Below are positions 24,301 through 35,344 of a stretch of DNA of 64,000 nt, one piece after another. The stretch is from positions 20,202,932 through 20,266,931 of the forward strand of contig NC_092679.1 in the NCBI RefSeq assembly GCF_964355755.1, written 5' to 3'. Below the pieces are notes generated by a model. The model did not search any database. It was not told the origin of the DNA and worked only from the letters and a program-made list of their open reading frames with translations. How positions within the stretch are numbered: position 1 is the stretch's first letter; every line of letters starts with the position of its first letter. The translations under genes and the position numbers were made by a program. The DNA comes from Antedon mediterranea. Taxonomy: Eukaryota; Echinodermata; Crinoidea; Comatulida; Antedonidae.

Positions 24301-26875
24301 CGCAAGAAACAAACAAACTTAATGCAAACGTCACAACATTTTTAGAGCTATAGAAAGTTCCTGACGTGTTGTGATTGTTTCAAATCTGGTTGTTTCGAGG
24401 AGGAAAACAAAAACAAATAAATCGTTTTATTATTACTATACAGTACAAAATGATCTATTTTGAATTTATCGAGTCTAGTTTATCGATATTAGTTTTAAAG
24501 CTTGGTTCCCACTAGGACACAACGCAATGACGTAAACGCAACGCAAATAACCAATCACAAGCGACAGGTCGAATAACCCATTACTTGTGATTGGTCAAAT
24601 AAACTTGCGTTACGTGTACGTCCTTGCGATGTGGTGGGAACCAAGCTTTACTGGACACAATGCTCACAAAAGGCACGATTTTAACGTGATTCTGTTTCTT
24701 TTAGGGTGATTCTTACGTAGTCACGTGTACGTACAATACAGTTGGTAGAGATGAAGTAACACGCGTAAGTAAGGCAAAATGAACAAATGTATTTAGTGAT
24801 CGATTAAAAACGACAGCTTCAAAAACAATCTCCAAATGATATTTATTATAATATAATAATATTGGTTATATAATTATTATAGGCTACTTTACCCAATATA
24901 TTTATAATAAAGAATTAAAAACCTCAATTACGTCTACAGCCGTGACCATACTGCTTTGCGATTTCCTAGAGCTTTTTTGTAATCGGGAAATATTTTGACA
25001 TTTCTGTTTTAATGTTTGTTTTTAGGGAGGAGATGGCACAGTCCAGGAAATGTGTTTGGTCTTTGTGTATTACTATCCTAAAAAAACCAAGATAGATTAT
25101 TGCATGTCAACTCCAAGTTTAGCAAGTTACTGGGAGTTTTTCAACATTCCATACGTCGAGGGCATGTAAGTTGATACTAATTGAAAGAATATAGTCTAAA
25201 ACCACAAATAATTTTCTGAAAATAAAATAAAAACATTACATTTTCTTACACACATACATTCACTTTCTATGTTGGTCCAGATTACTCTACCCTATCAAAC
25301 TAGTTTGACAAACAAGTGTGATGTGCCCAAATATGGTAGTGATATGGCCAAATATGGTATTGATATGACATACATTTTTTTTTCACATAAAGTTGGATAG
25401 TGTAGACAGAGTTAAGTCGCGCTTAAAACGCAGTTGCACGCTCTTAAACATGACTGCCGTTAACTGTGGACAAATACCATGTAACCGTTTTGGAAGTGTT
25501 TGTATTAAAGAATTTAAAATGTTTGTTTTTGCAATTAGAGGTATCGTAGTATATCATCGCTTTTAAATTATTTCATATATAAAGTACAAACGCGTGTGTA
25601 GAGAGTAAATAGTAATTGTACGGTGTCAAATCAATTTGAAATTTCTACAAGTCGAGCGGTTACGACAATTGAACTGCAAATTCCAGTCATTATACTACTA
25701 TAATATCGGCACATATTCGCCTCACCTCGATCATAGTTCTGGTGGTAGAACGAGTCTTTTCGGATAAGACTGGAAAAGCAAAAACCAGTATACACATCTG
25801 GCTCTTTGTAGTTAAATCATTGGAGAAAAATATGGTGTTTGCTAGGTGTTCTTAACTTATCCATTTTTAGTCTAGGGTCTAGACCAAAATTTTGGCACAT
25901 ATGGCGTTTCATACGTATAATGCATGAGTTGTATTTTCAGGCAAAAATCGAAACGCCGACTGATGGACTAACATAAAAAAAGACAGAATTGGGGTAAACT
26001 CTAATCCATTTTCAACCATTCTAGTTTATCACTGTGTTTTGCCATACCAACCCTATACCACCTGAATCACAGAAATCACGAGTGTGAATGGGACAAAAAG
26101 CAAATTTTATATTTATTTACCATGTGGAGAAAAAAATGAATTAATTTTGGTTTATTTTACTCAGTGAAGACTATTCTGTATACACATACTCCCACGTAGT
26201 GAATTCCGATCCGGAAACATTGCGAATTGGCTTGCAAAATGTAACGGACAGAGCCAAACGCTACAACTACTGCTTTGGTAGCACAGACTTAAATCTGAAC
26301 GTAAGGAATTTCATCATAAATATGATTTTAATTAGTTTTTAATTCTATACTTAGTTCCAACTAGTTTAGTTTAAACCTTAGCTACTTGATAATAGGCATA
26401 ATGCTTTATTTCTACAGTGTTGAATATTGACTGTGTTATTACAGTAGCGTAATGTACGCTGAGTGCGTATTTTAGCGTCTGAACTTTGAATTGAATTAAC
26501 TATGGCCAGCTGAGATAATATAGACTATAACTTTGTCCAGAAATGATTTACCTTCCTTGACCTACGTCACTTCAACCATGTGAACATGCGATATGATATT
26601 GTACGTATTTAAAAAAGATGATAATTGTTTTACTTTTAAATATTCTCAAACTTGGTATAGTATACCGTAAAAATTGTTCTATGTTTTTATTTCAACAGGA
26701 AGACCACTTTGAGCTGAACTTTCCAGAGTGGTTTGATCCAGAAAAAACAATGGTCGCGCCCGATGTATGCTCCGTCGATGACGACGACAACGACCCCATT
26801 GGCAGAGGCAATACGTTGATGGCGGGCTGCTACAGCGTTATTACAACGATTGCCTTATGCCTGCTTTTTGTGTAA
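15330..26875 (+). CDS. MOXD1: DBH-like copper monooxygenase, MOXD1 family
   Basis: Thirteen exons join in phase to 602 aa, close to the usual MOXD1 length: 15330-15590, 16775-16921, 21270-21446, 21691-21777, 22063-22239, 22768-22870, 23082-23248, 23681-23735, 24130-24251, 24705-24764, 25026-25165, 26165-26300, 26699-26875. The Met at 15330 was chosen over an upstream in-frame Met because it gives a clean signal peptide (residues 1-18, MDVFYVLLLLSISSNINA). A DOMON domain follows (about 20-160). The two copper domains carry the expected ligands: HHM at 238-240, MHYDNP near 309, LHGHLAG with His387 and His389, and EMC with Met461. The C-terminus is a short hydrophobic stretch (AGCYSVITTIALCLLFV), suggesting a GPI signal or tail anchor. 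By family it should hydroxylate an unknown substrate in the secretory pathway. The symbol could equally be a MOXD1-like paralogue. Confidence 0.93.
17371..21037 (-). mobile_element. Non-LTR retrotransposon, CR1/L2-like, nearly full length
   Basis: The element lies on the minus strand in intron 2 of the MOXD1-like gene. Its 3' end (low coordinate) has a short microsatellite tail of ATT units at about 17375-17405, as in CR1/L2-type elements. Its 5' end abuts an A-run at 21014-21037. The single long frame is uninterrupted, which suggests a recent insertion. Confidence 0.85.
17482..20901 (-). CDS. LINE ORF2: APE endonuclease plus reverse transcriptase
   Basis: The frame is 1139 aa and intact. 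An N-terminal segment of about 190 aa has no recognised domain and contains a basic patch. The apurinic-type endonuclease shows GLWNARSIRNK, ITESWLKGD, VGDFNIHTDD and SDHMAV. The reverse transcriptase shows NYRPIANLPFLFKVLERI, LLDYSAAFDTINHD, GVPQGSVKGP and the catalytic YADDTQLY. The C-terminal part (RDLHWLPVDQRIRFKILLL, APKLWNTLPLEIR) is the familiar tail of CR1/L2-clade elements. VKGPLDFILY departs from the usual VLGPLLF-type stretch. No stops or frameshifts, so it may be active. It has no function for the host gene. Confidence 0.92.
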   Translation of the reverse strand: MFNATSNFSWLLLTVVCICEDNIVGLLAKLMFRFPRPVSFACLLTFLCSQPSRSAVSTVHSTFFAGFVNYGRPRIVVVGLLHRTESSYHNGCSLTLIQPVSSSIASMIYYDRDQLLRLSGNLKSSLTPSEIDTINRLNINAFTTCRAFSTRKTHRGKKAGRRRSKLISAATEHISQPRRPVSVDTEQSRSSSSICFGLWNARSIRNKTVDVCDFILDVELDILVITESWLKGDASDNHFIADVSNTLPNFVVSHEPRPTGGRGGGICIISHRGLQITPNVSTSFRSFEHMDIKITSNSSVINLISIYRPPPSTKNKLTFDLFITEFSSLLESVSCTKNLLIVGDFNIHTDDLLDNNTKRFDELLYTSCLHQHVQGPTHVSGHTLDLLISRKNDNIIKQTTVKQGLPSDHMAVISFVDLSHPKQPTRTISYRKLRNIDLNCFVEDIMNSPLVCAPEDNVSDLADQYNNVLQYILDQHAPLTTKLVTIRPRAPWYTNELREAKCVKRRSERRMLKSGLDIDKQRYKLECKAYKDMLDLAKCNYHRNEIANADDKNLFRIISKLYSVDPSPVLPKHTSSMDLANQFGCFFNEKILKICKKLNSINTPLITVNVDESCNSSFAEFEQISEDTVRKVIAESASKSSRLDPIPTRLLKNCIDALLPHITKIVNMSLSSGTVPSAFKLSLVMPLLKKQNLDSNLLQNYRPIANLPFLFKVLERIATAQIKAYMDEHFLFSKVQSAYRRFHSTETALLRVTNDLLLALDKGNEAVLILLDYSAAFDTINHDLLFQRLHKRYGISGTALKWFISYFENRRQAIIVGDSMSDEFALPWGVPQGSVKGPLDFILYTGPLSNIIDSHPEVRHMIYADDTQLYLIMKPTHHSESVNSLSCIADVRSWAIQNKLMLNDSKTEMIHFHSKFREASSFPLVHIGDTSVSTSSSARNLGVQLDNSLGLKEHIRNVCRGASFGIYQIGQIRKYLDKTSTERLVHAFVSSRLDCNNSLLYGLPTSYLSPLQRIQNSAARLITGTKRHEHISPVLRDLHWLPVDQRIRFKILLLTYKAINGCAPAYICDIITPSTNSSLRSSSRLLLKPGPRSRTRFYGDRAFAVAAPKLWNTLPLEIRSSKSVFTFKTKLKTHLFREA
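23285..23560 (-). mobile_element. Possible tRNA-Leu-like SINE fragment
   Basis: Read on the minus strand, GTGGCCTAGCGGTTAAG near 23510-23545 resembles a tRNA-Leu/Ser box A with D-arm. A convincing box B is missing at the right distance. The body continues toward 23285. It lies in the MOXD1-like intron after exon 7. Confidence 0.35.
24498..24648. mobile_element. MITE, AAGCTTGG family, complete copy
   Basis: It is 151 bp with near-perfect inverted ends AAGCTTGGTTCCCAC, flanked by TA on both sides. It lies in the MOXD1-like intron before exon 10. Confidence 0.85.
25270..25412. mobile_element. Second MITE family (GCTCTGTCTACAC ends), degraded copy
   Basis: The right end reads GGATAGTGTAGACAGAG, and the interior has two AAATATGGTAGTGATATG-like words. 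The copy at 28065-28200 is better kept. It lies in intron 11 of the MOXD1-like gene. Confidence 0.65.
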
Positions 26876-26993
26876 CTTTTTAAACTAGAATATGATTTCT
26901 CTAGAGATTTAAAGTTTTAATCTTTTACAATATTTTACATATTACAATTTTGTACGATTCATTTTTTGTTTATGATTTAATGTTAAGTTATAT

Positions 26994-26999
26994 AATAAA
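26994..26999 (+). promoter_or_regulatory. Poly(A) signal AATAAA for the MOXD1-like gene
   Basis: The first canonical AATAAA after the stop is about 120 bp downstream. Another A-rich candidate lies near 27374. Confidence 0.5.
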
Positions 27000-27406
27000 T
27001 CATTACTCTAGGTAGTAGAGAGAGTAATGATAACCTGTAACGATTTATATGATGCGATGCTTTAGGCCATAGAGATAATTGTTGTAGTTAATAATATCTC
27101 TGTGTAAGCCTATCGGTATTACTGAGTTTTCAAGCAAGACGATATGGAAAACTGTGTAAATTTATTTAAAATACAGTTGTATGATTGTGGAAATTGAGGA
27201 TATGATTTATGTGATAACATTTTATAAAAAAATCTATTTCATGATTTTTGGAATATTATAACAATAAGACTTTTTTAAAAGATGTATGAATATAGTTTTT
27301 ATCTCTCAATATCTGTTAATATTATTATTATTATTTTATTATTATAAATTATTGCTAGTTCGCAGAGGTAATTAATAAAATTGTGTAAAACTGCGCGTCG
27401 AGCATA

Positions 27407-27573
27407 AAGCTTGGTTCCCACTAGAACGTAACGCAACGCAAGCGTTTTAACCAATGACAAGCGAAGTTATAGACGGTTAGCAATCACGAGCGAATAAGCC
27501 ATCGCTTGTGATTGGTCAATTCACTTGCGTTGCGTTACGTCCTTGTGTTGCGTCGCTAGTGGGAACCACGCTT
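27407..27573. mobile_element. MITE, AAGCTTGG family, complete copy
   Basis: It is 167 bp and very similar to the copy at 11636-11816 (shared interior ATGACAAGCG, GCAATCAC, GCCATCGCTTGTGATTGGTC). The interior is itself an imperfect palindrome. It lies in the gene-free gap between the MOXD1-like gene and the kinase-DED cluster. Confidence 0.85.
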
Positions 27574-28064
27574 CAGGGAGGAACGAGGGGACACACTGTT
27601 TTGAGTGGGGTTACCGTAACCACAAAAGTGCTCCCCAGCTCATATACAGATTATTTCATGTGACGTAAGTATGGTTCACTAGGCCTCTGTAGGCCTAAGT
27701 CTATAATATGATTTATGTATTTTTAGTGACACAGTGTAATTCGTTGTGATTCTGACGCTTTCTATTATAACATATAGGAATACCATATACGATACACAAA
27801 CCAGCATTTAAAACCAACCATTCATAACGAGTTTTGTTATTCATTTGCAAAGTAATTATATTGGTTATGGTGTATTAACAAACAATTGCATCAAATATCG
27901 AGTTAGACGGAATTTTTGACGAACTTTGGTAGTGTATGCCTATTTTTGAAAATTACAATCAATCAAATGCCATCTTGATAAATATATCAATAGGATCTAG
28001 ATCTAGGATACCATTGTATTCTGTAATTTATCCCATGTGCGTACATACAAATGATATTTCCTAA

Positions 28065-28200
28065 AGCTCTGTCTACACTATGATGTGCCTAATTATGGTA
28101 GTGATATGCTCAATTATGGTAGTGATATGACATCATCATGTCCATATATGGACATATCACATTTTATTGTCACATAAAGTTTGATAGTGTAGACATAGCT
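28065..28200. mobile_element. MITE with AGCTCTGTCTACACTAT ends
   Basis: This element of about 136 bp has ends AGCTCTGTCTACACTAT and ATAGTGTAGACATAGCT. Inside are repeated AATTATGGTAGTGATATG words and a palindromic CCATATATGG. It has no open frame. It lies about 180 bp upstream of the kinase-DED-MAM gene. Confidence 0.8.
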
Positions 28201-28290
28201 GTAGCTAGGCATGTATATTGCAGCACTTTTTTAGACATTAGAACAAGCACACTCAGTAATACCCGTTGTTCCATTTTATTTTTATTCTTT

Positions 28291-28299
28291 GGTATTTCC
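28291..28299 (+). promoter_or_regulatory. kappaB-like site GGTATTTCC upstream of copy 1
   Basis: The site lies 81 bp before the ATG, within TTCTTTGGTATTTCC, which lines up with ACTTTGGAATTTCC upstream of copies 3 and 4. Function as an NF-kappaB site is inference. Confidence 0.45.
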
Positions 28300-28379
28300 A
28301 GTTTGTATTGAAATCAATCCATGCATATAATTAGAGTATTGAATATGTGTTTGTATACAATATACAGTCACGGGGAAAT

Positions 28380-31300
28380 ATGGCTGACTTTCATATATTT
28401 CAACCAGATGATATCGAGATCAAGCATAATCTGGGAGATAAGTTTAATTTATCCTTCGGAATTGTGAAAATTACTGGCGAATCAGTAGCAGTGAAGAAAA
28501 ATGTCACAATTGGCGTGCAGAAACGGGAGTTGGATATATTGAAAGGTCTACAACATACAAATATTGTCCGACTGTTGGGGATTATTGAGAGCGAACAGCA
28601 CACGTCACAAGGGTTAGTACTTGAATATGCACCAAACGGAAGCCTATATGATTTCTTACATAAGAAGCCTAGAACTCAATTCGACTATTTAGATTGGTGC
28701 AAACAGGCCGTACGCTCGGTCGTGTATATCCACAGTAAAGGCATATCGCATAGAGATATAAAATCTAAGAATTATTTAGTTTTTGGAGACACTATCAAGC
28801 TAACTGATTTTGGCTTGTCAAATTTCAAACTTGACGTTACTTCAACTACTTCGCGTAATGTACGCGGTACGATCATTTGGATGTCTCCTGAAGTAATGGA
28901 TGAAGCGGAGGGTGTCGATTATTTTAAAGCAGAGGTATACTCCTTAGGAATAGTTTTGTGGGAATTATATTATAAGAGAAAGCCCTATGAGCATCTAAGT
29001 ATGGCACGTATCACTCAACATGTTCTTAATAAAGGTCATCCAGAAATGGATGATACATGTGACGTACGCTTGCGTGATGTGATGCTGAATTGCTGGAATT
29101 ACCAACCAGACCAAAGACCAAACGCAGAGCAGATTCTGACGTCACTTGATAACGTACCTGAAATATTGGTCAGAAGTAGTTTGAAGGTAATAGTATAATT
29201 ATTAATACCTGTAATTTCTGCAATACAGTACAATGACAACAGGTTTGTAAATACATCATTCGAGTCTGTCAATATATATTTTTGTTACTGTTAATGCTCA
29301 TCTTTTTCCATTAATTAATGAATTTTATATTTGCAGGAAGAAGATCAGACCGCATTTCAACATTTGCTAGCAAACCTCAGCAAAGATTATGCTGGTAATA
29401 AATACCGTTGGTTAAAAATGCTTCTACATGGTATTATACCTAATGGATGTTATGACGATAACTCTACAGGGCTTGACTTATTTAATGAACTTGTTGACAT
29501 TGGAAAGATTTCAATTACTGATGTCACCCTCTTGTCGGATGTTGCTGAAACCACCGAACAGACATCGGCAAAAGATCGTATAGCCGAATATAAAAGGACT
29601 GTACAATGCAGTGAAACATTAGGAACAAGATTAACACCATATCGGAAGGCTCTTTTTGAAGCCCTCAGGAATGTTGGGCGTGATGATTTACGTAATGTCA
29701 TTGGTTTCTACAAAGTTACATTCCATGGCTTTGACAATATATGGGATGTTGTTTTTCACCTTGAGCAACACAAACTATTAGATGATACCCAAGAAAAGTG
29801 TAAACGGTTTGCAGATCTTCTAAACAAAAAGACAGGGAGTATTTTACTAGGTAAATCTTGATAAAATATAATTATACATTTCTGGTTATATCATTTATAA
29901 TAATACTACTTAGTGGAAGAATTTTTCAATTCTAAATAGAATCGGATGTTAGAATATATGTTATAATTGTCCATAATTGTTCTTTTCCCATAGCTGCTCC
30001 AAAAACCCTAATAAGGTAAGAAGACTACCAAAACGAAAAAAATAAGATAACTCGCAATTTAAAAAATCTTTTAGGACAAAACAATAGAAATGATTTATAA
30101 TATAAGAAACAAAGATTTACTAAAGTGATAAATGTTTCGGTAAAGAATTATTAACGTCATGTAGGCCTACATTTTTCTATAAATATAAAACGAATTGAAG
30201 TACGTAGGGATATATACTAATTTTAATGTGTCGAGGTACAATAAATTTGAATAAATATGAATGAATAAATAAACTTTAAAGGAATAAGAAACGGAAGAAT
30301 AAAGTGGTTTAAGAATACGATTTATTTTATCGGAAGAAACAATTGAGGAAAGTATATAATTATTAAGAATTAGAATGTTGTAAGATGCAAATGAAACACG
30401 GTAAATAAATGTTAATAGAAATGCGTGCGTTTGTTTTTGCGTGTAACATTTTACCTGATAAAATGAACTTGAAGTATTAGTAAAACACCACTACTCAAGA
30501 GGAATTATGCTAAGGCATTGAAGAATTAGTTTTTAGATATTTTTCTGAACAGGCTCAGAATGAATTTCTGACTGTGTGCGTCATGAGAAGGTACGTGGAA
30601 AACCCCGTCATATGGGTCGTTGATTTGTCCGTAGTCATTGCATTTTGCCGGGGATTCCCTATCATTTAAGTATTTCCGTAGTACCCTATTTATCTTCATT
30701 TCTCTACGTCCCTAATATTGGGCAGAATTTCTGTAGTAATTACGGACGTTCCGAACTTTGAAATAACAGTGTTTAATTGCTTCTTTCTGCAAATTCTCTT
30801 TCATATTTTCTTTTCTGGAGTGAAGCAACACTGTTGTACATTTTAGTGAATAAATGAAAATGATTTTTTTAAATTGTTGTTTTACTGACTTACTTAGCAT
30901 TTATTGAAAAATAATACAATTCAACGTTTTGCTCAATATATTTATAGCAGCAATTATTAATTGATAATAGGCCTAGTAATTAGTTTGGGGACTTCCTCTG
31001 ACGTTCGCATTCGCAACAAATGTTATCCTTAGTCACATTTTTATCCGAATTATTACTCATTTTGTTTGTATATTGACATGATAATGTGTTCATTTATTCT
31101 GTGCATGTTAAAATATGTTAAATGCATATCGCCGCAAATTACTCAATTATTATTTTTGTGTTGGGTCTGATATGTTCGTTTTATTTATGCACATGTGTTC
31201 TTAAGACCAAAGCTCCATGATAAACATTGAATTACTCCTGTATTGTATTAAAAACCAAATCAAATGAAGACGTTTTATTAAATTTATTTTTTTTATCACT

Positions 31301-34300
31301 AATTTTCTTGTTGATTCTGCTTGTATTGATGTGTGAGTTCCTGATAATCCTATTTGTTCCTTAGGTCACCTAAGCAATGGAAGGAAAAACGTTTTAATTA
31401 AATTTCTTTTTTTTTCTTAGCATTTCTTTTTTCATAGCCAAACTATTAATACGCCGTCTGTACTAAGAGAGTATCACTGACAGTTGAATTTGTTTTTCGC
31501 CAAGACTCCATGATACAACTAAACTGGAATGAAAACAACAAATCTAATAAATGCAAATTGTAGTGGAATAACGTTAAGAATGATAAAAAAATAAAATAAA
31601 AAATACTATACAACAAAGCATGAGATGCGATAACTAATAGCAAAAACAATAGCACGGTCTAATATATGCGTGAATGGCGCGCCATAGAAATCTGTTGTGG
31701 CTGAAACTGTCTGGTGATATTCGTCAACACGAATACGCTTTACGAATATGAAATGGGGATCAGCTCAAAGGTTTAACAAAATGTGTGATGTATCCGTTTT
31801 CGTTATCGTATTCGTAAGGTTGCGAAAACTCCCTATTATTGGATAAAAACGTGAACTTGGTGGAAGATTTCATTTATAGAAATTGTTACATACATTACAC
31901 AACTGTTTCTTTTTTTTTCACAGATGATATCCATAATATTAGGTAAGGAATCGGATGCCAGATAGTGGGGTTTTCAGAAAATAAGTCACTTTACAACTTT
32001 TAACAAGTATTTTGATCTCCGATTTTGTTCGTACACGCATTCACAGTGTAATTTACCCTGCATTTACGTCAGAGTAGGATAAAGCACCAACTAAAATAAA
32101 TCTTGATTTTGAAAGTTTAGCAGCAAATCTATACCATAATACTAGTATTTGATAAATACATTAATTTGCCAATTTCACAGTCTGAAACCGGCACTAACTT
32201 TACTCTTTATTAAAAATAATGGATTGATATTTGTACAAATTTAGAGATGGAACACCTCAACAACATTTGGATACACATTCCAAACCAGACCAAAGGCTAA
32301 ACGTGAGTGTAATGCCACTTGATAACAAAACTGAAACACTCGTCACTAGTAGTAGTAGACCTAGCGCCAGGCAAAAAGAAAAACAAAAATCAGGAATACA
32401 CACGGTAGGATAATATGAACTTGTATAGTTGGCCTAGTGACCTCGGAATGCCAAACAATTCCTCATAAACAATTTAATTTATGGTTTTTAGGTTTAGATC
32501 ATTATTAGTTGGTTTGTGACTTTTGGATGACTATGAAAAACGGTTTCTTTTTCTCAAATTCCAAACAATAATTCGTTTCTTATATCTACTGTTTTCTAGA
32601 CTTGGCTATGTATAGCACTGGGTGTGGTGATGGTAGGTGTCGCAATACATTATACAGCACCGACTCACGAACTTACCACAGAGTTTGTTAGGGACACGGC
32701 CGCAGCACCAACTCGCGAACCTACGACAGAACCAGTTGAAGACACTACTACAGCACCAGCTCCCGAACCTACCACAGAGTCTGTTAGGGACACGACCACA
32801 GCACCAACTCGCGAACCTACGACAAAACCAGTTGAAGACACTACTACAGCACCAGCTCCCGAACCTACCACAGAGTTTGTTAGGGAAACGACCACAGCAC
32901 CAACTCGCGAACCTACGACAGAACCAGTTGAAGACACTACTACAGCACCAGCTCCCGAACCTACCACAGAGTATGTTAGGGAAACGACCGCAGCATCAAC
33001 TCGCGAGCCTACTACTAAAGCACCAACTCCGGAACCTACGTCATCAGAGTCGATAACAACACACTCCAAAGATAAGAAAAAAGAAGAGCCTAAACGAATA
33101 ATCAAAAATAGGCGTGAAAAGGTAAAACGTTTTACTTATTAACTATTACATTATTTCAGCGTCAGGGGCATACGCTCTGGAATAGTCTTTGTATCACCAC
33201 CCGACAGTGATTTAGTTCACTTTTGGGGTGCCCTGTCTTATTTTCTGGCTGTTATTTATTGTTTTGTTTATTGTTTTGAGACGAATAAATGAAATGAAAT
33301 GAAATAAAATTGTATAAATTTAAAAAAAAGGACGCAAAAAGTGTCTGGTTAAGAAAAATAATACAACGTGTTGGAATTTAATTTAGTATGTAATACAGGA
33401 GCACCACAAAGATGCGTCCTTTCTCCTGTATTGTCAGCATATATACACATGAGTTTAAAATTAAATTTGATGACTGCGTTTTAATTAAGTACACCGATGA
33501 CAGTGTTATAACTGGATCTATTAAGGATAATAATGAATTAAACTATACAGTCAATAAATAATTTTGGCACATGGTGTTGTAATAATTTAGTACGAACTAA
33601 AAAGATCATTTTTGACTTTAGACGCTCTATTAAAAGCCATAATTGGCTCCAATTGTCATAACTATCAATGAACAAAATATTGAAATTGTAGAGGAGTTTA
33701 AGTATTTTAGTGTTGTGCTTGATAACAACATTAATTGGAAAGCCAACACTTTATCTAAATCCAAAAGAGCAAGACAGAGAATGGTTTTCCTCCGAAAACT
33801 TAAAACATTCAATATTACATGTGACATTCTTAACCTTTTTAAGTGTTCTTTTATTCGGCTCTATTGTCTGGTTCTCGAATCTTACTGAAAAATACCAAAC
33901 TAGCTGAAATTGTAGTGTGCCAGTAAAATCATCGACATTAGCCTTGAACTTTTATTTCGCTTCGTGAAAGGGGCATCCTAAAAACTGTAAATACAATTCG
34001 TCAGGATCCTGATTACCCTCTTTAAGCTTAGCCAAACTGGTAGACTGATCACTCTGAATCAAACACTAAACGTTGCCGACAATAATTTGTTATTGTTTAT
34101 AGTTCGTATGGTCTCTTTAGATTCATTGGTTACACGCTTTTTCTTTGAATTCATTGTAAATTGCATGTAAATCAAAATGTAAACCTTCCAACCAAATTCG
34201 TTGTTAAAATGACAATAAATAATATCGTATCGTATTGTATCGAAGGCTTTATATAAAATTAATTTTGCACTGTTCTTTTTGATTTGTTTTTAATAGTCAA

Positions 34301-35344
34301 ATACAGATAGCGAACAAGCTACAAAATCAGGTAGGTATACACGCATATTATTATGAAGGATAATACCCTAGTTAAAATGTAACTAGTGTTCCTGACTATA
34401 TTCTGCTCACTTTCACTTTACAACAGGACATGGTCTACGTAATCTGTATTAAACCTGTAGATTCGAAGATATTTTGACCCGTATGAAAAACCCTCCGTAG
34501 GTCCACTCTTATTTAAGTGTTGATATAAGTGCCATCACTTTTTAAATAGCTTCTTTTTATGACGAGGTTTTTCATTTCTTTAATGTGCATGTTTGGTTAG
34601 TGTCTGAATATTAAAACTCTTCTCTTTAGCATCTGCCTACATATTTTTTTTTTGGAAATTGTCCCCATTGGAGGACTAAACTTTGGATTTAACTTTGACC
34701 ATATTTTCATTCTTTAGGGAGTTTTTTTAATGATTTCAACTACGAAATCGAATATGCTAACTGGGAGCATTTTGGTTCAGAAAAATGGGGAAAATGCCGT
34801 AAACAACATTATAAGAAAAGAAATAAAACTGTTGATTTAGGAAGCCGTTATTCAAAAACAGGAGGTAAAATGGTTTAATCATATATGCATTGACAATCCG
34901 ATAAATCATTCAATTATTTCGACAATAAACTGATCGTAATTTTAAATGTTGTTAGCAAATATGCCTATCTAATTTATAATTTCAGATGATTATTACATTT
35001 GTGTTGCAATCAATCGTGGTGATAGTAGGCCTGAATCCACCAAAGGGGGCTATCTTAATAGTTCAAAAATTCCAGACGAATGGGATGAAGCGTGCCTTAC
35101 ATTTGAATACTTCATTACTGACGGACAAATTGATGTAGATCATTATAAAAATGGCAAACCTGAAAACGTGTTCACCAGTGGTTATACTAAAGGAAAATGG
35201 AAACCTGCAAGAGTTACTATTAATACTGTCGATATAAAAATATCCTACTTGTTGATTGGCGGAAAAGTATCTGGTGATGACACAGAGGTAGTTGCTATTG
35301 ACGATATTGATCTTACTGATGGTCCTTGTACACCAGAGGATTAG
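28380..35344 (+). CDS. Cluster copy 1: kinase-DED-TM-stalk-MAM membrane protein
   Basis: Exons: 28380-29186, 29337-29850, one of 29994-30015 or 31924-31942, 32245-32404, 32600-33121, 34297-34330, 34718-34864, 34986-35344. Either cassette gives an open frame (854 or 853 aa). The N-terminal TKL-type kinase has VAVK (K39), E50, HRDIKSKN (124-131), DFG (143-145) and WMSPEVM, so it looks catalytically competent, though its glycine loop is poor. Next comes a DED-like domain (STGLDLFNELVDIGKIS; IAEYKRTVQ, as in FADD and PEA15) and a helical second half that may be another death fold. After a Lys/Arg-rich linker comes a TM segment (WLCIALGVVMVGVAI), a stalk of about 22-aa PTTEPVEDTTTAPAP repeats and a MAM-like ectodomain (GGYLNSSKIPDEWDEACLTF, VVAIDDIDL). 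The basic side before the TM predicts N-inside, type II topology. Role inferred: surface sensor signalling through death-domain contacts. Confidence 0.8.
33165..33310 (+). mobile_element. LINE 3'-end relic
   Basis: A 5'-truncated piece with a TTTTGAGACGAATAAATG 3' UTR-like end and an AATGAAATGAAATAAAA tail. It lies in the copy 1 intron just after the stalk exon. Confidence 0.5.
33380..34245 (+). pseudogene. Degenerate reverse-transcriptase fragment of another LINE
   Basis: A broken frame still reads GAPQRCVLSPVLSAYIHM, then (shifted) a WCCNNLVRTKKIIFDFRR region, EEFKYFSVVLDNNINWKANT and RARQRMVFLRKLKTFNI. This is the end of a CR1/Rex-type reverse transcriptase. Stops and frameshifts show it is dead. 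The 3' end has TATCGTATCGTATTGTATCG pentamer repeats. It lies in the copy 1 intron before the MAM exons. Confidence 0.8.

Noticed and set aside
32637-33105. Long open frames of 139 and 146 aa overlapping the stalk exon in other frames
   Set aside because: They are products of the in-frame Pro/Thr repeat; the frame at 32600-33121 fits the splice phases and the TM segment.
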